From JALHVH01 sp964585685 (GTDB lineage: Bacteria; Acidobacteriota; Aminicenantia; Aminicenantales; Saccharicenantaceae), in the NCBI GenBank assembly GCA_964585685.1, contig CAZPEP010000037.1:1-13994 (forward strand): a DNA stretch of 13,994 nucleotides. Reading direction: 5' to 3'. The notes under the pieces are model-generated. The model had not been told where the DNA came from, did no database searches, and saw only the letters and a program-made list of their open reading frames with translations. Each line of letters starts with the position of its first letter. Position 1 is the first letter of the stretch. Made by a program: the position numbers and the translations under genes. Shown here one piece after another: positions 1 to 6,564 of the stretch.

Positions 1-120
1 CGCCTCTACGCCCTGGCCGACGGAATCAGACAGTTTCTCTACAGCCAGACCCAGGGACTGAAGAAGCTCTTAGCGCTACAAAACCCTCTCCCTGTCCAAC
101 CAACGCTTTTCGATCCATAA
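1..120 (+). CDS. C-terminal end of an unrecognised gene (partial)
   Basis: Reading frame 1 is open from the window edge to a TAA at 118-120 and gives 39 residues, beginning RLYALADGIRQFLYSQTQ and ending PTLFDP. I do not recognise the family. A REP-like palindrome starts within about 10 bases of the stop. If that palindrome is the end of an insertion sequence this could be the tail of its transposase, but nothing in the residues shows that. The start and most of the gene lie outside the window, and it is also possible that this frame is open by chance. Confidence 0.4.
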   Translation, partial: RLYALADGIRQFLYSQTQGLKKLLALQNPLPVQPTLFDP

Positions 121-127
121 TCTTTTT

Positions 128-175
128 GGGGGAACTCCTGCCAATATTCAAGATTGAATATTGGGACCTGACCCC
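128..175. repeat. REP-like palindrome 1, GGGGTCAG-type tip
   Basis: CCAATATTCA (141-150) and TGAATATTGG (155-164) form a perfect 10-bp stem around the four-base loop AGAT. The outer part pairs imperfectly: a G-run (128-132) on the left faces GACCTGACCCC (165-175) on the right. Read on the minus strand the element begins GGGGTCAGGTC, which matches the tip of the palindrome at 2150-2212 (GGGGTCAGTTC) at 10 of 11 bases. This resembles REP/BIME elements or an insertion-sequence end. No mobilising gene is visible apart from the unknown fragment at 1-120. Confidence 0.6.
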
Positions 176-188
176 GTATAGTTGCCTT

Positions 189-1079
189 GTGAACGACAAG
201 CGACTCGCACCGGCGTTCGCCTGGGGGATGATCCTCCTCGTTTCCGACCTGCCCGACGTCCTCTTCAAGGCGTTCGCCGGGCGCGTCCCCGGGCGGCTGG
301 CCTGGGCCAAGGTGGGGCTCCTGGCGATCGGCTTGGCCGCCTGTTTTGTATGGAAGCGGCTCCGCAACCTGCGGCCGTTCGCTTTCGTGTTCTTCGTCTT
401 TTTTCTGGCCCTGAACCTGTCGGGCCTTGTCCGCGAGACCGTCTGGTGGAGCGGCCGTTTCAACGGAGAATACGTCTCTTTCGGGCTCGGCTACGCCGGG
501 ATCTATCTGCTGGACTGCGGCGTGACTTTGGCCGTCCTCGCCGCCCTTTGGATCGTCAAGCGACGGAGGATCGCGTTCTTCCTGGTCAAGGGCGACCTCG
601 CGGCCCCGATCGGGCCCGTGCGCTGGCTCGGTATCCGATCGGGCGAATCCTGGCGCAAGTTCGGCTGGATCTTCGCCGTCATCGCGGGCCTGGCGGTCGC
701 CGTTCCGACCACCCTTGCCTCGCACGTTTCTGCTGGCGCCTTCGGCCGCGCCGCCTCTCTCCTCCCCTTCGTCTTGCTCTTTGCCGCGGTCAACGCCTTC
801 AACGAAGAGGTCTATTTTCGGGCCTCCCTCCTTTCGACCCTGGCCGCAGTCGTCGGCCGGGGCCATGCCCTCCTGATGATCGCGGTGTTCTTCGGGATGG
901 CCCATTGCCTTTACGGCTCGCCTCCCGGCGTCGTCGGCTTCCTGATGACGGCGTTCCTGGGCTGGCTCCTGGGGAAGAGCATGCTCGAAACAAGGGGCTT
1001 GCTCTGGCCCTGGTTCATCCACTTCGTGCCCGACGTGGTCGTGTTCCTATCCTACGCGCTGACCTGGGTCCCGAGATAG
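189..1079 (+). CDS. CPBP/CAAX-type intramembrane protease
   Basis: This is a predicted multi-pass inner-membrane protein of the CPBP (Abi/CAAX protease) family, 296 residues from the chosen GTG. The family motifs are present and in order: EEVYFR (residues 206-211), FFGMAH (234-239) and a third histidine in WFIHF (278). These supply the glutamates and histidines expected to form the intramembrane metal site. Hydrophobic segments fill most of the chain, starting at MILLVSDLPDVLF. The frame stays open back to a TTG at 126, but those 21 extra codons would translate palindrome 1, so GTG 189, just after it, is preferred; no strong ribosome binding site decides this. The ADP-ribosylglycohydrolase gene starts 11 bases after the stop, so the two are probably cotranscribed. 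Substrate is unknown: in other bacteria the family includes prenyl-protein proteases, bacteriocin self-immunity proteins and membrane-protein regulators. Confidence 0.87.
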   Translation: MNDKRLAPAFAWGMILLVSDLPDVLFKAFAGRVPGRLAWAKVGLLAIGLAACFVWKRLRNLRPFAFVFFVFFLALNLSGLVRETVWWSGRFNGEYVSFGLGYAGIYLLDCGVTLAVLAALWIVKRRRIAFFLVKGDLAAPIGPVRWLGIRSGESWRKFGWIFAVIAGLAVAVPTTLASHVSAGAFGRAASLLPFVLLFAAVNAFNEEVYFRASLLSTLAAVVGRGHALLMIAVFFGMAHCLYGSPPGVVGFLMTAFLGWLLGKSMLETRGLLWPWFIHFVPDVVVFLSYALTWVPR

Positions 1080-1090
1080 GCGGAAGCGAT

Positions 1091-2173
1091 GTGAGCGGCG
1101 TGAACGTTTCGGACGCGAATGCCGGCTGTCTGCTCGGCGGGGCCGTCGGCGACGCGCTCGGCGCGCCCGTCGAGTTCATGTCGATGGGCGAGATTCGCCT
1201 GCGGTACGGGGACGCCGGCATCACGGGCTACGTCGAGTTCTGGAGCGGCCAAGGCGCTTTCACCGACGACACCCAAATGACGCTGTTCACGGCCGAGGGG
1301 CTCGCCCTGGCGGGCGAAAAGGCGCGCGGAGGCGGTCCGAGGGCCATCTCCGCCGTTATCGAAAGCGTCCACCGGGCCTACCTCAGGTGGCTCCTGACGC
1401 AGGGGGAGGAGGCGAACTGGGGACGGGCGCGGGCGACCCCGGCCGCCCTCAAGGCGGAAGGCCGGCTCGTCCGCGAGAAAGGGCTCTGGGCCCGCCGCTC
1501 TCCCGGCATGACGTGCCTGGCGGCCCTGCAGAGCGGCCGGCGCGGCTCAACGTCCGACCCGATCAACGTCAGCAAGGGATGCGGCGGCGTCATGCGCGTC
1601 GCCCCGGTCGGGCTCAGATGCGCCGACTCGGAGGAGGCCTTCCGGACGGGATGCGAGGTCGCTGCCATCACCCATGGGCATCCGAGCGGCTACCTCCCGG
1701 CGGGCTTCCTGGCCGCGCTCGTCTCGGGCCTGTCGAGAGGGGAGGCCCTTTCGCCCTCCGTCGAGCGTGTGACGGCGCTCCTCCGGGCATGGAAGGGTCA
1801 CGTGGAGACACTGACTGCGGTTGAAAGGGCCGTGGCGGGGGCTGCCGAAAGGTCCCGCCCGGGAAACACCGCGGCTATCCCTTTCCCTGAAGCGATCGAA
1901 TCGCTCGTTCGAAAGGACAACGCTTCTGGCCCCGGCGGCGGCTGGACGGGAGAAAAAGCCCTGGCCATCGCTCTCTTCTGCGCCCTGTGTCACCCGGACG
2001 ACTTTCGGGCCGGCGTCCTTGCGGCCGTCAACCATGGCGGCGATAGCGATTCAACCGGCGCCATCGCAGGGAACATCCTCGGGGCGAAGCTGGGCAAGGC
2101 CGCCATCCCCCAGAAATGGATATCAGGCCTCGACATGGCCGAGCTCGTCAAGGGGTCAGTTCTTAACATTTAA
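1091..2173 (+). CDS. ADP-ribosylglycohydrolase family protein
   Basis: The product, 360 residues from GTG 1091, belongs to the ADP-ribosylglycohydrolase (ARH/DraG) family of cytoplasmic hydrolases, which use metal ions to remove ADP-ribose from proteins or small molecules. The N-terminal GGAVGDALGAPVEF (residues 16-29) and FTDDTQMT (57-64) are family signatures, TDDT (58-61) supplying metal ligands. SKGCGGVMR (161-169) and THGHPSGY (194-201) are the usual middle motifs, and NHGGDSDSTG (314-323) gives the second ligand set. All key acidic residues are present, so it should be active. The start follows an AGGCGGAAG stretch; GTG 1100 is an alternative. It sits 11 bases behind the CPBP protease. 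The final KGSVLNI (354-360) and the stop lie inside palindrome 2, so the original C-terminus may have been replaced. The protein or nucleotide target cannot be told from the sequence. Confidence 0.9.
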   Translation: MSGVNVSDANAGCLLGGAVGDALGAPVEFMSMGEIRLRYGDAGITGYVEFWSGQGAFTDDTQMTLFTAEGLALAGEKARGGGPRAISAVIESVHRAYLRWLLTQGEEANWGRARATPAALKAEGRLVREKGLWARRSPGMTCLAALQSGRRGSTSDPINVSKGCGGVMRVAPVGLRCADSEEAFRTGCEVAAITHGHPSGYLPAGFLAALVSGLSRGEALSPSVERVTALLRAWKGHVETLTAVERAVAGAAERSRPGNTAAIPFPEAIESLVRKDNASGPGGGWTGEKALAIALFCALCHPDDFRAGVLAAVNHGGDSDSTGAIAGNILGAKLGKAAIPQKWISGLDMAELVKGSVLNI

Positions 2174-2212
2174 CGTTCGCAGCGAATGCGAAATGCTAAG
2201 AACGGACCCCTT
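2150..2212. repeat. REP-like palindrome 2, 63 bp, near-perfect
   Basis: The element is centred on base 2181. Thirty-one positions on each side face each other: 26 Watson-Crick pairs, one G:T and four mismatches. The left arm begins AAGGGGTCAGTTCTTA and the right arm ends TAAGAACGGACCCCTT. The centre is TTCGC-A-GCGAA. The left arm overlaps the last seven codons and the TAA of the ADP-ribosylglycohydrolase gene, and the right arm ends five bases before a TATAAT box. It could also fold in RNA and act as a terminator or 3' stabiliser, but no T-run follows. Its tip is shared with palindrome 1. Confidence 0.8.
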
Positions 2213-2213
2213 C

Positions 2214-2222
2214 TGGTATAAT
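2214..2222 (+). promoter_or_regulatory. Extended -10 promoter element before the small acidic protein gene
   Basis: TGGTATAAT combines a TGN extension (2214-2216) with a perfect TATAAT (2217-2222), 18 bases before the ATG at 2241. No good -35 hexamer lies 16-18 bases upstream (the DNA there is the palindrome's right arm), but an extended -10 can do without one. Transcription would start near 2229, giving a very short leader that still holds the GAGGA ribosome binding site. Confidence 0.55.
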
Positions 2223-2240
2223 ACTCGAGCGAGGAATACT

Positions 2241-2681
2241 ATGGATATCAAGTTCACCAAGGACCAGTACGAGAAACTGCTCCACCTTGCCTACCTGGGC
2301 GACTGGATGGTCAACGCCTACAGGACCAATGACTTCATCGAGGACTATAACCGCGAGGCCGAGCATGTCTACTCCCAGGCTCCCGCCTTCGGGTTCAAGG
2401 ACATGATCGACTTCGATGAGGCCGAAGGGCGGACCTACCCGGCGGCGAAACTCGAGGCGAAGCTCGAGGACATCGTCGAGGACTACGAGGACTGGGCCTT
2501 CTGGGACCTCCTCATCCTCAAGCTTGCCGAGCGCGACCTCGTCCGCGAGTACAGCCAGGCGGCGGTTGACCAGATGACCGACGAGGAGCTCGAGGAAAAG
2601 CGCGCCCCCTACGTCAAGAAGTACGAGAAGGAGATCGAGGCCAACGGCATCGAGAACCTCGAGATCTACAAAATCTCCTAA
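2241..2681 (+). CDS. Small acidic hypothetical protein
   Basis: I do not recognise this 146-residue protein beyond an impression that similar uncharacterised bacterial proteins exist. The ATG at 2241 has a good GAGGA (2231-2235) five bases upstream. The frame is open further upstream, but that part is a shadow of the hydrolase gene and reads through the palindrome. The protein has no signal peptide or membrane segment, so it is probably cytoplasmic. It is strongly acidic, with many Glu and Asp residues, and looks mostly helical. It opens MDIKFTKDQYEKLLHL, has aromatic-rich patches (YLGDWMVNAY, DYEDWAFWDLLIL), and ends with a charged stretch (EELEEKRAPYVKKYEKEIEANG). Its codons are GC-rich at third positions like its neighbours, so recent transfer is not suggested. 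It appears to be transcribed alone from the -10 box beside palindrome 2. No function is proposed. Confidence 0.8.
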   Translation: MDIKFTKDQYEKLLHLAYLGDWMVNAYRTNDFIEDYNREAEHVYSQAPAFGFKDMIDFDEAEGRTYPAAKLEAKLEDIVEDYEDWAFWDLLILKLAERDLVREYSQAAVDQMTDEELEEKRAPYVKKYEKEIEANGIENLEIYKIS

Positions 2682-2756
2682 GGCTCCCTCCACCTCCTCA
2701 GAATATCATCCCCGATATCATCGCAAAAGGCTATGCGTTGCCCCGGGGAAGAGTTA

Positions 2757-2762
2757 TATAAT
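2757..2762 (+). promoter_or_regulatory. Possible -10 box before the sensor kinase gene
   Basis: A perfect TATAAT lies 14 bases before the ATG at 2777. The nearest TTG-starting hexamer (TTGCCC, 2738-2743) is only 13 bases upstream, too close for a standard sigma-70 promoter, and the 17-base position holds TGCGTT. If this box is used, the leader would be only about 8 bases long, with no clear ribosome binding site. Its role is uncertain. Confidence 0.3.
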
Positions 2763-2776
2763 AACGTACGGGTACC

Positions 2777-5700
2777 ATGGCTGGCTTCAAGGGGGTCCTT
2801 TGGACGCTGTTCGTCGCGACCGTCGCGTTCCCGCCGTTCCCTGTCCTCGGCCGGGAAGGGGACCGGCCGCCGGTCGCATGGACGGCCTATCGGGCCCCCG
2901 TCCGGTTCGAAACTCTATCCATCGAACAGGGCCTCTCCCAGAGCTCCGTGGTCGCCATCCTTCAGGACCGGAAAGGCTTCCTCTGGTTCGGGACCGACGA
3001 CGGGCTCAATCGGTACGACGGCTACGATTTTCGCGTTTTCCGTAACGACCCTTCCGACCCGGACTCGATCGGCGACAGCAAGATCGTCACTCTCCTCGAG
3101 GACAGCCGGGGGCGCCTCTGGGTCGGGACGAACTCCGGGGGGCTCAACCTCTTCGACCGCGACCGGGAGGCGTTTGTCCGAGCCCGGCTGGACCAGGCCA
3201 ACCCCAGAAGCATAAGCAGCAACGGCGTCTCATCCATTCTGGAGGACCGGAACGGTGACATCTGGGTCGGGACCTCCGGCAACGGGCTCAATCGGATGGC
3301 CCGGAGCCCCGAGAGCGGCGGCCCGCTCGAGTTCGACCGCTTCTCCCATGATCCCTCGAATCCCGCGAGCCTCGGAGGGGATTACGTCAACGCCCTCTAT
3401 GAGGATCGGTTCGGCGACATCTGGGTAGGACTCGATAACGGCGGCTTGAACAGGCTCGTCAGGACCGGCGGCCCTGCCGAGCCCGTGAGGTTTGCCACCT
3501 ATCCGGGCGCTCCCGGCCTCCCCTCTCCTAGGCAGGTAACCTCGATCGGCGAGGACGACATCGGCGAGCTGTGGATCGGCGCTTCAGACGGTCTCTACCT
3601 GTTCAACAGGGGTTCTGCGTCGTTCACGCGGCTCGGGCCGGATTCCCGTGACCCCAAGAGCCTGAGCCATGAATATGTCAGGTGTCTGCGGCGGGATCTT
3701 TTGGGCACCCTGTGGATCGGGACCGATGGTGGGGGCCTCAACGAGATCGTCCCGGGCCGGAAGCCCGGCACGAGTCCGGTCTTCCTCAAGTTCCGTCATG
3801 ATAAGGAGGATCCCTACAGCCTTCCCGGCGACGCCGTAGAAGCCATCTGCGAGGACCGTTCGGGCGTCCTCTGGGTCGGCCTGTATTACGGAGGGCTCGG
3901 TAAGCTCGTCTTGAACGAAGACCCGGGCGCAGACAGGGAAAAACGGCCGTTCATCCATTACTACTCTCGGCCCTCGGACCCCGACGGGTTGAGCAGCGGA
4001 CCGGTCAACGCCATCCTCGAAGACCGCCGGGGGGCGCTGTGGGTTGGGACCGACGGCGGGGGATTGAACAAGTCCGAACCGCCTGCGGATAAGGAGGACC
4101 CGGTCACGTTCGTCCACTTCAGACACGACCCGAAGGCCCCGGGGTCCCTCAGCGACGACGTAGTCACGGCGCTTTTCGAGGATAGCCGGGGGGACATCTG
4201 GGTCGGGACATATACGGGAGGCTTGAACAGGCTCGCCGGGGGCTTCCGGGGAAAGACGCCTCCGGAGTTCACCCACTACAAGCACGATCCCGGCGACCCC
4301 TCGAGCCTCTCCAGCGATTTTGTGATGAGCTTCCTCGAGGATCGTTCGGGGGCGCTCTGGGTAGGGACGATCGACGGCGGATTGAACCGATTTGACCGAG
4401 GGACGGGTAAGTTCGCGCGTTTCCAAGCGAATGACACGGACATCAATGTCCTAAGCGACAACAGCATCTTCGCCCTTCTGGAGGACCTGTCGGGGGACCT
4501 ATGGATAGGGACCGTGGAGGGGCTGAATCGGATGGATCCGCGCACGGGAAAGTTCACCCGTTACATCAACGATCCGGACGATCCGAGGTCGATCGGAGGC
4601 AACAACATCCGGGCTCTCTTTCTCGACCGGAAAGCGAACCTCTGGATCGGGACGGACGGGGCAGGGCTCAACAGAATGGTCCCGGGCGACGGGGCCGGAG
4701 CGCCGACGAGGTTCCTTCACTATCGGATCAACGAAGGGCTCCCGAGCGACGTCATATTCGGTATCCTGGAGGACGGACTGGGCCGCCTCTGGCTCAGCAC
4801 AGACGCCGGGCTGTCCTGCTTCGATCCCGACCGGGAAACGTTCCGGAACTACGGCAAGGAGGATGGGCTCCAGAGCAACGAGTTTCATCGCGGGGCCGCC
4901 TTCATGAACCGGGCCGGCGAAATGTTTTTTGGCGGCTACCACGGTTTCAACGTATTCCGGCCCGAAAGCGTTCGGGACAATCGGGTCCCGCCCCAGGTCG
5001 TCATCGAGGACTTCCAGCTGTTCAATAAATCCGTCCCCATCGGGACGGCCCGGCGGGGGAAATTCGCTCTGCAGCGCTCTATCCTGGAGACGAAGGCCGT
5101 CGAGCTTGGTCCCCGGGAGAACAACCTGTCCTTTGAATATGCGGCCCTCCATTATGTATCACCCGACCGGAATGAATACGTCACCAAGCTCGAAGGCCTG
5201 GAAAAGGATTGGAACGGGGTCGGGACCAGGCGGTTTGCGACCTATTCGGCCTTGCATCCGGGCACGTACACGTTCCGGGTCAAGGCCGCCAACGGCAACG
5301 GGGTCTGGAACGAGGACGGTGCGTCCCTCCGCATCGTTATCCGCCACCCCTTGTGGCTGCTCTGGTGGTTCCACGTGCTCGTGACGGCCGTCGGGCTGTG
5401 TCTTCTGGCGGCGTTCATCCGGTACAGGACGCGCATCGCCACCTACCGGGCCCGGAGGCTCAAGCAGATGGTCGAGGAACGGACGGGGGAACTCCGGACC
5501 ACCAACGTTCGGCTCGCGGCGTCCATCAAGGAAAAAGAGATCCTCATCAAGGAAATCCACCACAGAGTTAAAAACAACATGCAGGTCATCTCGTCGCTCC
5601 TCAATCTTCAGTCGGCCTCCATCACGGATCGTGACGTCCTCGACATCATCAAGAAGAGCCGGGACCGGGTCCTCTCCATGGCCCTCATCCACGAGAAGCT

Positions 5701-6172
5701 TTACCAGTCCCGGGACCTGGCCCGGATAGATTTTGAACAGTACCTCCGGAAGCTCATCGTCCACCTGTTCAATTCCTACCGGGTCGACCCGGGGACGGTG
5801 GATCTGAAGATTGACGTCAAGGACGTGTCCCTGGACATCACCATGGGGATTCCATGCGCGCTCATCGCGAACGAACTCGTGTCGAACGCCCTCAAGTATG
5901 CCTTCCCGGCTGGGTGGGCCGCCCGCGGGGAGATCGCGATCGCCTTCAGCCGAACCGGCGACGGACCGTACGCGCTGACCGTTCGAGACAACGGCGTCGG
6001 CCTGCCGGCCGGCGTCGGCCTGAAGACGAGCGAATCCCTCGGCCTTCAGATCGTTCAGGACCTCGTCGCCCAGCTCGATGGTACCATCCGCGTCGAGAAC
6101 CAGGGGGGAACCGTCTATACGATCATGTTTCCTGCGCCCGAAGCGACCGGGGACGGAAGAGGGGACCGATGA
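2777..6172 (+). CDS. Two-propeller sensor histidine kinase, HisKA_2 type
   Basis: This membrane sensor kinase of 1131 residues starts with a signal peptide (MAGFKGVLWTLFVATVAF). About 14 two-component propeller repeats follow (residues about 40-745), each carrying a motif like LWVGTxxGGLNR and together enough for two seven-bladed propellers. A Y_Y_Y domain (about 781-855) and one membrane helix (about 859-883) come next. A short charged linker leads to a HisKA_2 dimerisation domain with EIHHRVKNNMQ; the histidine before Arg (H929) is the likely phosphate acceptor. The ATPase domain shows its N box (ELVSNALKY, N1037), G1 box (DNGVGLP, D1071) and G2 box (SLGLQIV). The propellers and Y_Y_Y domain should be periplasmic and bind the signal, which is unknown; related Bacteroidetes sensors bind glycans. 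Unlike those, it has no fused receiver or AraC domain. The next gene overlaps its stop and encodes the probable partner. The start has a weak ribosome binding site. Confidence 0.93.
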   Translation: MAGFKGVLWTLFVATVAFPPFPVLGREGDRPPVAWTAYRAPVRFETLSIEQGLSQSSVVAILQDRKGFLWFGTDDGLNRYDGYDFRVFRNDPSDPDSIGDSKIVTLLEDSRGRLWVGTNSGGLNLFDRDREAFVRARLDQANPRSISSNGVSSILEDRNGDIWVGTSGNGLNRMARSPESGGPLEFDRFSHDPSNPASLGGDYVNALYEDRFGDIWVGLDNGGLNRLVRTGGPAEPVRFATYPGAPGLPSPRQVTSIGEDDIGELWIGASDGLYLFNRGSASFTRLGPDSRDPKSLSHEYVRCLRRDLLGTLWIGTDGGGLNEIVPGRKPGTSPVFLKFRHDKEDPYSLPGDAVEAICEDRSGVLWVGLYYGGLGKLVLNEDPGADREKRPFIHYYSRPSDPDGLSSGPVNAILEDRRGALWVGTDGGGLNKSEPPADKEDPVTFVHFRHDPKAPGSLSDDVVTALFEDSRGDIWVGTYTGGLNRLAGGFRGKTPPEFTHYKHDPGDPSSLSSDFVMSFLEDRSGALWVGTIDGGLNRFDRGTGKFARFQANDTDINVLSDNSIFALLEDLSGDLWIGTVEGLNRMDPRTGKFTRYINDPDDPRSIGGNNIRALFLDRKANLWIGTDGAGLNRMVPGDGAGAPTRFLHYRINEGLPSDVIFGILEDGLGRLWLSTDAGLSCFDPDRETFRNYGKEDGLQSNEFHRGAAFMNRAGEMFFGGYHGFNVFRPESVRDNRVPPQVVIEDFQLFNKSVPIGTARRGKFALQRSILETKAVELGPRENNLSFEYAALHYVSPDRNEYVTKLEGLEKDWNGVGTRRFATYSALHPGTYTFRVKAANGNGVWNEDGASLRIVIRHPLWLLWWFHVLVTAVGLCLLAAFIRYRTRIATYRARRLKQMVEERTGELRTTNVRLAASIKEKEILIKEIHHRVKNNMQVISSLLNLQSASITDRDVLDIIKKSRDRVLSMALIHEKLYQSRDLARIDFEQYLRKLIVHLFNSYRVDPGTVDLKIDVKDVSLDITMGIPCALIANELVSNALKYAFPAGWAARGEIAIAFSRTGDGPYALTVRDNGVGLPAGVGLKTSESLGLQIVQDLVAQLDGTIRVENQGGTVYTIMFPAPEATGDGRGDR

Positions 6173-6564
6173 CGGGAGCGACGGGGCCCAGGATCCTCAT
6201 CGTCGAGGACGAGCGCATCGTGGCGCGGGATTTTCAGGGCATGCTGGGGGGGCTCGGGTTCGGGAACTCCGACATCGCCTGCTCGGGCGAGGAGGCCCTG
6301 CGGAAGGTCGACGAGACGCCGCCTGCCATCATCTTTATGGACATCAAGCTCGGGCGGGACATGGACGGGATCGAGACGGCGTTCCGCGTCCGGGCGCGCC
6401 ACGATATGCCCATCGTCTTTATGTCGGCCATGACCGACCTGGAGACGCGGGGCCGGGCGGCCTCGATCGGCCGGGTCTTTTACATTACTAAACCCCTGCG
6501 CGAGACCGAGATCGCGGCGGCCCTGAAGTCGGCGGGGCTTGAGACCTGCCCCCTTCCTTTCTAA
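6169..6564 (+). CDS. Receiver-only (CheY-like) response regulator
   Basis: This 131-residue protein is a single receiver domain with no DNA-binding or enzyme output. The acidic pocket is in IVEDER (E13, D14), the phosphorylation site is D58 in IIFMDIKL, the switch serine is S86 in MSAM, and the invariant lysine is K108 in ITKPL. All are intact, so it should accept phosphate. Its ATG overlaps the kinase stop as ATGA, which implies translational coupling, and a purine-rich stretch (GGAAGAGGGG) precedes it. The obvious partner is the upstream HisKA_2 kinase. With no output domain it probably acts by binding another protein or passing phosphate on to a target outside the window. Its stop overlaps the stop of the convergent S9 peptidase gene. 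Confidence 0.92.
   Translation: MTGATGPRILIVEDERIVARDFQGMLGGLGFGNSDIACSGEEALRKVDETPPAIIFMDIKLGRDMDGIETAFRVRARHDMPIVFMSAMTDLETRGRAASIGRVFYITKPLRETEIAAALKSAGLETCPLPF

Noticed and set aside
126..188. TTG start at 126 for the CPBP protease
   Set aside because: The added residues would be the translation of palindrome 1, with no ribosome binding site. GTG 189 lies just after the repeat, though this cannot be settled from sequence alone.
39..1022. Long minus-strand open frame (327 codons)
   Set aside because: It is antisense to the CPBP protease gene, rich in charged, Gly and Pro residues, and has no recognisable motif. GC-rich codons opposite a real gene commonly leave such frames open.
182..1090. 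In-frame upstream extension of the ADP-ribosylglycohydrolase
   Set aside because: These 303 codons lie out of frame within the protease gene and are Arg/Pro-rich. The family's N-terminal motif starts just after GTG 1091.
2682..2776. Terminator between the small acidic protein and the sensor kinase
   Set aside because: There are short repeats (ATATCATC twice, and GATATC) but no GC-rich stem followed by a T-run.
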